From NCBI GenBank assembly GCA_956465555.1, contig OY101118.1, positions 2,935,751 through 2,999,750 of the forward strand: 64,000 nucleotides of DNA, read 5' to 3'. Origin of the DNA: Nitzschia sp. pyKryTriq1. Taxonomy: Eukaryota > Bacillariophyta > Bacillariophyceae > Bacillariales > Bacillariaceae. A model generated the notes under the pieces. That model was not told the DNA's origin and did not search any database. It was given only the letters and a program-made list of their open reading frames with translations. The position numbers and the translations under genes are program-made. This document shows positions 51,152 through 60,973 of the stretch, piece by piece (the first letter of the stretch is position 1; the number at the start of each line of letters is the position of its first letter).

Positions 51152-53653
51152 ATGAACCACGACATGGAGGATTCGTCAGTGGACGACTTGCGTCAAAGGG
51201 GGAACTACGAGTTTCAAAAGGGGAATCTTGACAACGCGTTGGCCTTGTACACCGCGGCGATTGAAAAAGCGAGCAGCAACAATAGCAACAGCAATGACGC
51301 TGCTTTGGTGGCGAACTTGTGCAATCGCTCGGCATGCTACTTCCAGCTGGAGGAACTCGAGTCGGCCATGCAAGATGCCTTGCAAGCCTGGACGGTTTCC
51401 AAAGAGTGTAACGTCAAGGCGGCGTATCGTTTGAGCAAAACATTTCTGGCTCTGGGCGAACCCGGCAAGGCGGTACCTGTGCTCAACACGGCACTGACCA
51501 TCCCGGATCTGCAAGCGCAAGAGACGACTAGTTTACAAGACTTGCTCCAGCAGGCACGAGCGAAACTAGACGAGCCCGAAGCACCGGTCGAACACACTAT
51601 TAAAGGGATCAATCGACCCATATCCATCCGAGAATTCGTCAAGGGAAAGAGTCTGGGAGTAGGGAACTTTAGCGAAATCATTGTGGTCACTCATAAAGTG
51701 ACTCAAGAACGATTCGCCCTCAAAATTCTAGAAAAGAAACAGGCCGCCGACTTGGCCAAGCGACAACACCCCAACGTCTACAATGAAATCGCCATGGAAG
51801 CCCGAGTCCTACTCGAGCGTTTGCCTCCGTGTCCTCGTGTCATTACCATGTACCACGCCTTTCAAGATTACAACAGCTTGTATTACTTGATGGACCTACA
51901 CGATACCAACACGGACCTCTGGTCGTGCCTACGTTACAAGGGCCATATGGTAGGGGCCCATCCCTCCATGACAAAACGATGGTTGCTACAGATCATTGAT
52001 GCCTTGGAGCACATGCACAAGCATGGCATTGTACATCGGGATCTGAAACCCGAGAATATTCTGAAAAATTCCAGGAATCATGTGGTGGTGATAGATCTGG
52101 GTACCGCCAAGGACCTGATCCAAACCGACCTCAATGGGCCAGAATTCGTCGGTACGCCTGACTTTATGCCTCCCGAAGCCGTGACGGGCTTTTCGGGCAT
52201 GCCGGGAGACGACCCGGATAATAAAGATACCAAGTCATCCGGCGCGAATCAGACCGCGGATCTTTGGGCGTTGGGTGCCGTGGCGTACATTCTTAACACT
52301 GGTTCGTGCCCGTTCTGGAGTCCCTCCCCGTACCTCACATTTTTGAGAATCAAACGGGGCCTCTTACCGAGAGACGCATGGGCGCTTCCGGATGACGACG
52401 CTTGGGACTTTTGTGCGAGCTTGATGACAGTTGATCCCTCTCAGAGGATAGGAGCGGACTGCTTTCAAGTATCGGATCGAAAAGTCACGGTCCATAAAGG
52501 TTATGATGTCTTGAGAAACCATCCCTACTTGGCAGCAGCACAAAAAGAGGAATCATCGTCGTTGCATGTGATTCCATCTTTACAAGATTTGGCATTACGC
52601 GAATGCGCGGAACTAGTAAAGCTCGATGCTGTGGATTTGGATCTCTGCGATCAACATCCACCGGGCGACAAGAGCTCGCACGATTTGTTGAGATTGTCGG
52701 AACGACAAAGGAATCTTGTGCTACACGTGCTGGACAAATGTAAAGTCTTCAAGGATGGAGATGAGACACGGGTCTTTCATCGTTTCTTCGACAATGATAT
52801 TGACTATATCAAGGCCAAGGTACGCCCGACGTCGCGAGATTTTGTCGGATTGACTCAAATGAACGACGACGAGTACAAACCCAAAAGTCAACGTGGGTCT
52901 GAAGACCCATATGCCACAAAAATAGAACCAATACCAACCAAGGTGGCCATTTTGAGAAACCCTTGGCTAGGAACAGACGAGCAGCAGCCCGCCACGCCGG
53001 AACAAGAAAAGATGTGGCTCAAAGGCTGGAAGAATACCATTGCCCATATCAATAAGCAACGGCCCAAGGCGGTGGTCGTGTGTGCCCCTCATATTCCTCC
53101 AAAGTATTGGAAATTCATGTCCCGCATTCGGGATTCGATCCCTGTCATTTGGAACGACGGATCTGTCTTTTACAGCTTTTGGCTCAATGGGTTTCAAGGA
53201 ATCGTGATACAAAAGTCAGGGTTTTCCGAATTGGGTGCGGACGGTAGCAAAAGGAGTATCGAAGACACGTTACAAATGAAATGGTTGAGAGAGCAAATGG
53301 AACAGGCTCGAATGGCAAAGCAACAACTCTTTTGCTTCTGCGATTGCAATCCCAAGGATCTGCCCGCATTGGTTCTCAAGCGACTAGCGCGGGGTAGGGT
53401 GTTGTGTCTTTATGGTGTGTCAAAAAATGAGGAGGAAGACTTGGATTACAAATTATCCTATGCCCCGAATGAAAAAGTGGGCGACGACGACGTTTCCGTG
53501 AAATCTACCGACAGTCAAGAAGATGAGAATGATGCGCAGACGATGAGAGTGATTGCCTCCAGTAGAAACGGCCTGGAATGGTTAACGGTCGACGAAAAGG
53601 AAAAGTGGATGACGTCCTTCGAGGCTATCGACATGCCAAGTACGAGTACGTAG
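51152..53653 (+). CDS. TPR - PDK1-like protein kinase - calcineurin-type phosphoesterase-like fusion
   Basis: 833 residues, one exon. Residues about 8-125 are three TPR-like repeats (RQRGNYEFQKGNLDNALALY, LCNRSACYFQLEELESAMQD). Residues about 152-465 form an AGC/PDK1-like kinase: glycine loop GVGNFSEI, VAIK-type Lys at 191, HRDLKPENIL with catalytic D297, D315-L-G in place of DFG, GTPDFMPPE and DLWALGAVAY. Residues about 575-765 resemble a CPPED1-like metallophosphoesterase (IVIQKSGF, LQMKWLREQMEQARM, FCFCDCNPKDLPALVLKRLA, RGRVLCLYG), but the usual GDxH and GNHD metal motifs were not seen, so this part may be inactive. A kinase and a phosphatase-like domain in one chain suggests self-regulated signalling. 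Confidence 0.85.
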   Translation: MNHDMEDSSVDDLRQRGNYEFQKGNLDNALALYTAAIEKASSNNSNSNDAALVANLCNRSACYFQLEELESAMQDALQAWTVSKECNVKAAYRLSKTFLALGEPGKAVPVLNTALTIPDLQAQETTSLQDLLQQARAKLDEPEAPVEHTIKGINRPISIREFVKGKSLGVGNFSEIIVVTHKVTQERFALKILEKKQAADLAKRQHPNVYNEIAMEARVLLERLPPCPRVITMYHAFQDYNSLYYLMDLHDTNTDLWSCLRYKGHMVGAHPSMTKRWLLQIIDALEHMHKHGIVHRDLKPENILKNSRNHVVVIDLGTAKDLIQTDLNGPEFVGTPDFMPPEAVTGFSGMPGDDPDNKDTKSSGANQTADLWALGAVAYILNTGSCPFWSPSPYLTFLRIKRGLLPRDAWALPDDDAWDFCASLMTVDPSQRIGADCFQVSDRKVTVHKGYDVLRNHPYLAAAQKEESSSLHVIPSLQDLALRECAELVKLDAVDLDLCDQHPPGDKSSHDLLRLSERQRNLVLHVLDKCKVFKDGDETRVFHRFFDNDIDYIKAKVRPTSRDFVGLTQMNDDEYKPKSQRGSEDPYATKIEPIPTKVAILRNPWLGTDEQQPATPEQEKMWLKGWKNTIAHINKQRPKAVVVCAPHIPPKYWKFMSRIRDSIPVIWNDGSVFYSFWLNGFQGIVIQKSGFSELGADGSKRSIEDTLQMKWLREQMEQARMAKQQLFCFCDCNPKDLPALVLKRLARGRVLCLYGVSKNEEEDLDYKLSYAPNEKVGDDDVSVKSTDSQEDENDAQTMRVIASSRNGLEWLTVDEKEKWMTSFEAIDMPSTST

Positions 53654-53957
53654 CTACTAGAGGTAAAAGTACACCCAGTCCAGTAGCTGCTGCCTTAGCT
53701 AGAAATAATGAGTAAACTACTCTCTACAGAGCAACCCTGCCACGACTACTCCTCTCAAGTTACCTTCCCACCATACTCGTAGCATCGCTCTAGTCTCTAC
53801 TAGCGTACCGGTCGAGCTAGGAACGAGTAACAAACTAGAACCTACCGGTACTATATTAGATAGAGAAGCTTTAGAAGTTGAGAGTACTGTGCGTACTGCC
53901 TGTTTGTTAGCTTGCATTGCACTCTACATTGTAGATAGAAATACCTGTACTGGTACT

Positions 53958-55207
53958 CTATAAGACTTCAAAGTCGGAAGAAATCGCCTTGTACTGTTCC
54001 CGTATCGCCTTGGCCGCAGCCGAATCGCTTTCCTTGTACCATCGCACCACACCTTCGGGGGCTCGCAGAAGCCCCACCGAGTTGCAGTGGTGGTAAATGT
54101 GCCCAAAGACAATCCCCAAAAAGTCCAGTACTGGCGGTTCGCCTTCTAAAAGAAAAGTCTATGATGAGTGGAAGGAAAGAATGAAAGGAAGCAAGAAAGA
54201 AAGAAAGAAAGAAAGAAGGAACAAACCAAAGAAAGCAATAACAATTAGTAAGGGGAGGCAATCAATCAATCAATCAATCACCGTCAAAGCTGGAAATTGT
54301 TCCATTCTGCAGACAGACATGTAGTATTCATATACTGTATACGTGGAATATTTGTACACACCTGTGCAAGGAAAAACCACGGCAAAAGTTCGGCCCGTGT
54401 CGTGTAGAGATCAAATATTTTCACGTCCAATCCCTCATGATAGCGGCTCCACACATACACTAAAAAGGTCGAGAGGTTGTGACCCAAAAATCTCGCATTG
54501 AGTTTGAGAAACGGATATCCAAAGACCATGCTGAGCATTCCAAAGGTGATCATGATCCAAAAGTCGTAGGGCTTGCGGTGGTGCAAGCGCTCCAAGGTGC
54601 TCATATACGTGTGAACAAAATGGATGGTCATGACATAGCCAAGACCAAAGGGACCAAAGTTGAAGAAAGTGGTGATGGGCCGCCATATTTGTCCTCGCGT
54701 GATCGTCTTTTTCCAGTCGAGCACTAAGAGCTCGGGGAACTGGTTCCCGTTGAAAACGTATCCGAGGGCCGTGGCCAGGAACGAGGCTGTCAAATATCCC
54801 TTGGTAAAGGGTGGCGTCTTTTTGTAGGCATCCACCAATCGATCCACCATGGTGTCCTCGTCAAAGTCGTCGTCGCCGTCTTCTGCCGTTTCGAGGTCAT
54901 CAAAGACGCCGTCTTCGTCGTCGAAATCTTCTTCTTCTCCTTCGCCCATCTCGTCTTCTTCTTCCTCATCCTCGCCATCGGATTCACCTCCTCGAGTCCG
55001 GAGTGCCGTTAACAAAGCCTTTTCTTTCATCCCCCGGTAGTCGACAACTATCGTGGATAAAACTCGACGACGGCCAAACATCACAGCAGGAGTCGTCACT
55101 CGTGGAAGACTGCTGCTCCTCGCCACGGACGCTCCCACAACTCGGCCTGCTGCTAGACAGCACATCAGCAGCAATGCCACCGTGACGAAACGAGGAGTAG
55201 TCCCCAT
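53958..55207 (-). CDS. Derlin (Der1-like) protein with an N-terminal presequence
   Basis: Exons 55207-54362 and 54158-53958 joined across a 203-bp intron in phase 0, giving 348 residues. The join reads WFFLAQ-TFLLEGEPPVLDF, then LGIVFGHIYHHCNSVGLLRA, the conserved Derlin end. Other family marks: TPPFTKGYLTASFLATALGY, LDWKKTITRGQIWRPITTFF, HTYMSTLERLHHRKPYDF and FLVYVWSRYHEG. Derlins form part of the retrotranslocation channel for ER-associated degradation. Unlike host Derlins it starts with a signal peptide (VTVALLLMCCLAAGRVVGA), a Ser/Arg-rich stretch without an aromatic residue at the junction, and a long acidic segment (about 75-120). This fits a periplastidal symbiont-type Der1 (SELMA), which is inference. 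Confidence 0.88.
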
Positions 55208-55913
55208 GATTGATTGATTGCTTGACTGGTTGCTCGAGATGTAAAGCAGAAAGAGAGGATGCTATGGTTACCAGTTATGCTTGGAACCTCTCTACTGGTA
55301 CCTACTCTAGTCTCTTAGAGTGTCCACTGCAATAACAATACCCGTACATACCGGTACACTATAACACATGCCACATGCATCACCATCATCGTCGATCGTC
55401 GATCTTCGAGATTTTGAAATCTGCCACTTGGAGGTTTTAAAATTGTGCTTTGAGCGTACGACGTTCAGACGGAATGTTCGATTTGGTCGACTCGGTCAAT
55501 TTGTCCTGTGAAGTCGATGTAGTCACTCAAATTTCTTGCGCCATCATCCTTTGCGATGAGAGAAGAGCGATGCTACTCGAGGATAATTCATTCTTCCCTC
55601 TCTACAAATACTCTACTCTCTCTCTCCTAGAGTTGAGGTACAGGTAGAGATCTACTCGTAGAGGGAGTAGTGTCACCAAGCATCAGGAGTGGGAGTGTTC
55701 ATAAGGTCATCATTATCTGTCTTTCTTTTTTACCTACTGTATTAGATTAGTCCCCACGTGGTGGTCTTGTCGTCGAAGGGTCCGAAAGTTGACCCTCGTA
55801 TTCCTCCTTATCGTCCAACAGCAACGAACATACAGTAGGTAGAGATCCACCAAAGAATAATAGTACAGTGCTGACTTTAGTTTGCCAGTATGTACGCAAA
55901 AGCTCATCTTGCA
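55208..55913. other. Intergenic
   Basis: No gene is seen. CTCTACTC words occur near 55610-55660, and a TACCGGTACAC near 55350. Short frames at 55450-55647 have no recognisable features. Confidence 0.55.
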
Positions 55914-56876
55914 TTACATTTGTTTGCAAGAATTCCACGACGATTTTATCCCTGATGCGTCATCATCATCATCACCCGATACAAGGACGCCACCTGATGC
56001 TGATGATGGCAACGCAACGGTCAATGGATTCGTTCCACGACAATGTTCTCCCATATACTCGGCAAACGTGACTTGACACTTGGAGGACTGATACCGTGTG
56101 CATTGAATATTCTGAAACAGTTCCGGAGTCAATGCTCCATGATATCCTGCCTTTTGCACCAAACTTGCTACGGTTTGGGGGATCGTCCATTGTTGTTCTT
56201 TGGCGACTTCGGGAAGATAGGTTGCCGAATAGGAGGATTTGCCTACCTCAAATTTGATCATGATACCATGCACTCCCACGGTCCAGTCATGAGCATCGCG
56301 ACAGGGTTCGTACTGCACCAAAAGACTCACGGAAACACGCAAGGACGGAATTTCGGAAAGAGTCACCGGTTGGAACCGTCGATCCTTCAAAGCGGAAATC
56401 AGTGCATATTCCCCCACCGCATCGACCAGCAAACGAGGCCCAAGAGTACCAATGCAACCCCGGAGTTGATAGGGTGTATTTCTGTTCTTGTTGCTGTGGT
56501 TGTTGTTGCATTCCTTATCCCACGTCACAAAAATGGGGCATTCTACCGTCGCATCCGGTAAATCCGAAACGAAAAACGGATGGACCATCATCGTCATCAT
56601 CATCGCCCTATTTTTTTGTTTTCGTTTCCCATCATGTGGTACTGGTGGTTTTCCGTAGCGCAAGGAGTGGATGAGTACATCGAAGCAGTAGTAGCACATG
56701 GCGCGCGTCGATTGTAAAGCCGCGATACTGGGTTCGGAGGATGCGGAGGGTGGTGGCGATGATGATGCTGTGGATGCTGTGGACGGATCGGTGTTTGTAT
56801 TTCTATTTGTTGGCGTGTCACCATTTTCATTTTCGTCGTTCGGGGACGTTTTGTCGGTACGTAGGCGCTTTTCCAA
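55914..56876 (-). CDS. AMMECR1 family protein (5' end uncertain)
   Basis: The open frame gives up to 320 residues, but its upstream end begins with TTG and meets an in-frame stop just before, with no ATG. Either an upstream exon supplies the start (an AATAATAG acceptor-like site is present) or translation begins at the ATG at 56699, right at the domain edge (MCYYCFDVLI). Domain evidence is strong: LRGCIGTLGPRLLVDAVGEY, ALKDRRFQPVTLSEIPSLRV, SVSLLVQYEPC, DWTVGVHGIMIKFEV and YSATYLPEVAKEQQW. AMMECR1 is conserved from archaea to humans, and its biochemical role was long unclear. The extended N-terminus is Asn/Thr/Ser-rich; the tail holds an Asp5 run. Confidence 0.88.
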   Translation of the reverse strand: MEKRLRTDKTSPNDENENGDTPTNRNTNTDPSTASTASSSPPPSASSEPSIAALQSTRAMCYYCFDVLIHSLRYGKPPVPHDGKRKQKNRAMMMTMMVHPFFVSDLPDATVECPIFVTWDKECNNNHSNKNRNTPYQLRGCIGTLGPRLLVDAVGEYALISALKDRRFQPVTLSEIPSLRVSVSLLVQYEPCRDAHDWTVGVHGIMIKFEVGKSSYSATYLPEVAKEQQWTIPQTVASLVQKAGYHGALTPELFQNIQCTRYQSSKCQVTFAEYMGEHCRGTNPLTVALPSSASGGVLVSGDDDDDASGIKSSWNSCKQM

Positions 56877-57658
56877 GGGACTATTATTGCAATTTCAAAT
56901 TTTTGATATGTACAAGAGTGGAATAATACAGAAGCAAGATCAAGGAGAGATAGAATACATTAGAATAGAATGAAATTGAAAGATAATGTAGGTGAGATGA
57001 CATGATGTTTCAGGTTTTCAACTCGACCTCCCGAGAGGATGTCAACACTGCGCGAAGTCTCGTTCTTGCTTCGTCTCACCTCATTGTACGTATTCTTTTT
57101 TTTTTTTAAATAAAACAAAGATATACCTCTTCTGTCGATCCGCAAACCAAAATGCCGATGGGATGTTTGGTTTTGTTGGCTGTTATATTACACGATTCAC
57201 AACAGCACGAGGGAAATATTCTTCTAGCTAGTAGAAGTAAGAAAAATGTTGCTGAGAATTGGAACTGGCACCTGGCACCGACCTGATTGCTTCTATCTTC
57301 TATTCCTTATGAGATGCGTGAGCGGTGAGCGTACTGGTACGAGTACCAGGTACTGTAGTACAGAGTACCGGTATCGAATCTACAGTACTACTAGCTACTG
57401 TACGAAGCATAAGGGGGAAAAGCCCGCGCGGGAAGACTTCGAGTGTATGTCTGTCCTTTGACCGAATTTATGGAATGCGGAATTCGACTGCAAAAAATCA
57501 TTCTCGAAGTACAAAAAGTATCTTTCGACGCGTCGATGATGCGCGCGATCATCGGCATCACAGCATCTTCTCCTATAATTATTATTCTGCTCTCCGCTCA
57601 TCCCATATGATCAGCATCCTTCATCCTTTCTTTTCACTCTTTCCACATCACCACCACC
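56877..57658. other. Divergent intergenic region
   Basis: Between AMMECR1 (-) and the DUF4442 gene (+). It has a T-rich run near 57092, dense GTACTGGTACGAGTACCAGGTAC words at 57325-57400, and no supported gene. A missing first exon of AMMECR1 could lie in its first part. Confidence 0.55.
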
Positions 57659-58249
57659 ATGATGATGAAACCCAACAAACTCCTCTCCATTGTGAATCGC
57701 ATTCATCGCGCTGGTCTTCCCGAGCCGTTCACCCAGGCCGCTTTGACGCTTGCGTTCAATTCGCAAATCAAATATGCGGGTACGACAGGAATTCGTATCC
57801 GACAGTGGCAAGGCAATACTACTGAAACTACTGCAAAAGAATCCTCTTCCTCATCCAGCAGCAGCAATAGCAGCAGCAGCAGCAGCAATTCTACCATTGT
57901 GACTTTGAAAAATCGCAAACATATCCAAAATCATATCGGCGGCATTCATGCGACCGCCATGGCTACCTTGGCTGAATCGGCAACGGGAATGTTGTTTGGA
58001 TTGTACGTCCCGGATACGCATTTACCGTTGTTGAAACGGATGCAAATACAATATGTGGCACTTGCCAAAGGAGATTTACGGGCGGTCGCTACCTTGACTC
58101 CGGAACAACAAACCTTGATTCAAACGACCGATAAAGGATCGCTGGTAGTACCGGTCCAAGTCACGGATTCGGAAGGAAAGGAACCGATTCAGTGTGAAAT
58201 GGAATGGGCGTGGACTATGAAGCGAAAACCACAACCCAAGAAAGAATAA
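57659..58249 (+). CDS. DUF4442 (hotdog/thioesterase-like) protein
   Basis: 196 residues, one exon; three ATGs in a row begin the frame. The DUF4442 hotdog features are TLAFNSQIKYAGTTGIRIRQ, LKNRKHIQNHIGGIHATAMA, TLAESATGMLFGLYVPD, and a final strand pair around YVALAKGDLRAVATL. The N-H-x-G-G-x-H-A-x-A-M-x-T-L-A-E stretch is the family's helix and probable active-site face, as in PaaI/YigI-type acyl-CoA thioesterases. A Ser-rich insertion (about 62-80) interrupts the strand before it. The substrate is unknown; soluble, without a clear targeting peptide. Confidence 0.82.
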   Translation: MMMKPNKLLSIVNRIHRAGLPEPFTQAALTLAFNSQIKYAGTTGIRIRQWQGNTTETTAKESSSSSSSSNSSSSSSNSTIVTLKNRKHIQNHIGGIHATAMATLAESATGMLFGLYVPDTHLPLLKRMQIQYVALAKGDLRAVATLTPEQQTLIQTTDKGSLVVPVQVTDSEGKEPIQCEMEWAWTMKRKPQPKKE

Positions 58250-58441
58250 TACAATGATTACATGATTGAGAAGAAAAAGGTGGAACACTTGCCAGCAGCA
58301 AGTGGCGTAGCTCCACCTGTCGAATATGTCCAACAAACGGTAATTAGTTCGAGGTGAATGCTGACCCTACACACCATATACTCTCTACTCTAGAGAAGTA
58401 CTCGTACACATCTACCAAAATGTAAAAAGTATTTTATGTGC

Positions 58442-60319
58442 TTAATTGAAATCCGAAAAAGTCTGCGCAAAGACTATGCATTGGTCGGCAAATTCTTCTT
58501 CTGCATCCTCCGTGACTCGATTGCTGCCGTCTTCTGGCATTGCATTGTCATTATTGGTAGTAGAAGGCAACGATGACGACGATGATGATGATGATGATGA
58601 GCAACAGAGTAGATCGTAGGCTACTTCCACCATGCTCAGTTCTCCTTTTGCCGAGCAGCTAATGATATCGGTGAGCAGGGATCGCTTTTGCTTGGGTGAG
58701 ATGCGTCCTGCATCGGCCAATTTTCGTAATGCCGCGATGCAGCCCTGTCGTCGCTCCTCTTGCGATGCTGCCTTTGTCGTCACCGCTGTCTTGACGGACG
58801 CCTGCTGCTGCTGCTGCTGCTGCTTCTTCTTGGTATCTTTCCTCGCCCAACCCTTTATCTGATCCAGGGTTTCCATCTCATCATCTTCTTCGTCATAATC
58901 GTCATCATCATCATCATCATCGTCGTCGTCGTCATCATCACTGTCACCATCAACGTTGTCGCTGATACGGCTGAATCGAATAATCGGACCACTACTTTGC
59001 ATGCCATCGCTTCCAATTTTGCCTTGTTGATCATCATCATCGTCGTCGTCGTCATCGTCGTCGCCGTCATCATCATCTTCCCCCAAAAGTCCACCCAAGT
59101 TTCCATTGAGAATATCCGATAATGAGCCCATAATGACTCGCTTGACAGGCTTGCTTTCTGGTTCCGCCTTGGATTCATCCCCCAGTAGAGGTCCAAAATT
59201 GCTCACACCCAAAATCTTATCAATATCCGACGCGGCTTGCTGTGATGATGATGATTTGTTATCCCCCCGCCGCCTGCTGCTGCTGCTGCTGCTGCTCTTT
59301 TTCCGTCCTTGCTGTTGCTTGTTGTTATTGTTATTATTCAAGGCTTGTTTGGCCACATCACTATCCGCATGCCACGAACTGTGATGATAGGTCATGAACC
59401 ATCGACCACCGATTTTTCGAAAGATGTTGGTCGCTTGGAGTTTGTTGACGAGCTCCGTTTGACGTTTTTGACCTCGGATGAAGCGTCTGGCAAAGACATG
59501 TTCTTCACATGTCACTACCGCAGTCGTAGCCTTGACAGTCAGTCGTATCTCTTGTGGTTCCATCCAACTCCGTTGAAAGCTTCCGTTGGACGATTGGAAC
59601 ATTTGATCCCAAGAGGTCTGAATGGCTTGAATCCCGACCAGAGGTTTGTGAGAGGGATGGATGCAAATGCAGGACCGATCGGCCAGCCATACTTGACGCA
59701 TATCTTCGATGTCCTTTCGACTAAAGGCTTGATAAAATTTGGAATTGACTTGCAATACCAGTCCGCAGTCATCAATGTGCATTTGAGAAATGTCCTGCGA
59801 TTGCTTGGCCGCCTTGTCAAAGTTCGTTTGCTTGACGGACGAGTACAACTCTTGTTCCATTTGACTGACTTGTTCTTCCAAAGCAAACTCTGGTGAACCT
59901 TCTTGTACTAGCGGTGGACTGATACTGACAACCTTTTGGAATTCTGTTTCCGCATCAAACGGAGGATCGACGGGCGAATTGAGAATGCGATCGATTTCGG
60001 CCTGCGCCTTGGCCAGCCGGACTTTCTTTTCGGCTAGCTCTGTGATATTCTTGGGAATATTGTTGTTGTTGTTGTTGTTGTTGTTGAATTCATCATCACT
60101 GTTGTTATCACTTGACGACAACGACAGTAAGAATCGTGAATTGCGATGCCTCGAACCAATACTGCCGGCGGTTTTCAAATTGCTGCTGCTGCTGCTACCA
60201 CTGGTGATGGACCGTTGAAGAAGCAGGGGGGACGGACCCATCGTCCAAGCTTGCAAGGAAGATATTGCGAATCCTCCAAAGCATATTGCGGATAGAACAG
60301 GGTGATGACGGCCTGGCAT
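58442..60319 (-). CDS. SnoaL-like (NTF2-fold) protein with a UVR-like segment and plastid-type N-terminus
   Basis: 625 residues from the ATG at 60319; the open frame continues 114 codons upstream, but the chosen start gives a clear signal peptide (LSAICFGGFAISSLQA followed by WTMGPS), an AxA-W junction close to the plastid rule. Residues about 165-210 form a UVR-like helical pair (ALEEQVSQMEQELYSSVKQT, NFDKAAKQSQDISQMH). An NTF2/SnoaL fold follows: NSKFYQAFSRKDIEDMRQVW, CIHPSHKPLVGIQAIQTSWD, VTCEEHVFARRF and GGRWFMTYHHSSWH. The C-terminal half is dominated by Asp, Gln and Ser tracts and a short basic helical region (GCIAALRKLADAGRISPKQK). The NTF2 fold has no assignable enzyme function here. 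Confidence 0.75.
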   Translation of the reverse strand: MPGRHHPVLSAICFGGFAISSLQAWTMGPSPLLLQRSITSGSSSSSNLKTAGSIGSRHRNSRFLLSLSSSDNNSDDEFNNNNNNNNNIPKNITELAEKKVRLAKAQAEIDRILNSPVDPPFDAETEFQKVVSISPPLVQEGSPEFALEEQVSQMEQELYSSVKQTNFDKAAKQSQDISQMHIDDCGLVLQVNSKFYQAFSRKDIEDMRQVWLADRSCICIHPSHKPLVGIQAIQTSWDQMFQSSNGSFQRSWMEPQEIRLTVKATTAVVTCEEHVFARRFIRGQKRQTELVNKLQATNIFRKIGGRWFMTYHHSSWHADSDVAKQALNNNNNNKQQQGRKKSSSSSSSRRRGDNKSSSSQQAASDIDKILGVSNFGPLLGDESKAEPESKPVKRVIMGSLSDILNGNLGGLLGEDDDDGDDDDDDDDDDDQQGKIGSDGMQSSGPIIRFSRISDNVDGDSDDDDDDDDDDDDDDYDEEDDEMETLDQIKGWARKDTKKKQQQQQQQASVKTAVTTKAASQEERRQGCIAALRKLADAGRISPKQKRSLLTDIISCSAKGELSMVEVAYDLLCCSSSSSSSSSSLPSTTNNDNAMPEDGSNRVTEDAEEEFADQCIVFAQTFSDFN

Positions 60320-60823
60320 GCTGGAATGGTTATTCGAGTTGATAGCAAAGTCGGTTGTTATAATAAGGGTCGCAAAGAAATACTGATGCTTAACTGTACT
60401 GATCGAACTAGCGAGAGATGCGAATGAGAGAAAACGAAGAAGAATCATCATCATCGAAGGCGGCGAGATGAGAGAATAAAAACAGTGATGCGTGATGGCT
60501 TTCGAGAGGTTGTCGCCCGCCCGAGACTTGGATTTGATTGGTGGAAACTGGCTTCCGCTTACGAACGCGTGGATGACATACGTCGTCGTGGTGACATGGA
60601 CAGGCTGTGGGGATGCGATGGAGGTTGAAAAGGTGGCACGTGGAAGCAAAATTTCACCCACACGTTCGATTGCCAGACCGACATAACAAAAAATGACGTC
60701 GACATCACGTCATCGCAATGCAATAATAATAACCCAATAACAACACAGAAAAATGAACCAACCGACCGACCGACCGCGCCCACCACACCCCCGCAATTCC
60801 CGATGATTCCCGATCATCGCATT

Positions 60824-60847
60824 CTCTACTCTACTAGTAGAGTAGAG
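60824..60847. repeat. Perfect 24-bp palindrome in a divergent promoter
   Basis: Twelve bases, CTCTACTCTACT, followed directly by their exact reverse complement, with no loop. It lies between the SnoaL-like gene (-) and the Clp gene (+), 18 bp before a TATA-like box. Whether it is a binding site or a microsatellite by-product is not known. Confidence 0.9.
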
Positions 60848-60864
60848 TTGATTGACTACCGCAG

Positions 60865-60872
60865 TATAAATA
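60865..60872 (+). promoter_or_regulatory. Candidate TATA box of the Clp gene
   Basis: TATAAATA, 102 bp upstream of the ATG at 60974, in a region otherwise free of coding features. Confidence 0.5.
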
Positions 60873-60973
60873 CTTGGTATGTATCGGTATTCTAAACAAA
60901 ACACTTCATCAATCATCAACACCATCATAATATAATTCATCATTCTCGGGTTATTGGGTTGCTGCTGGACAAA

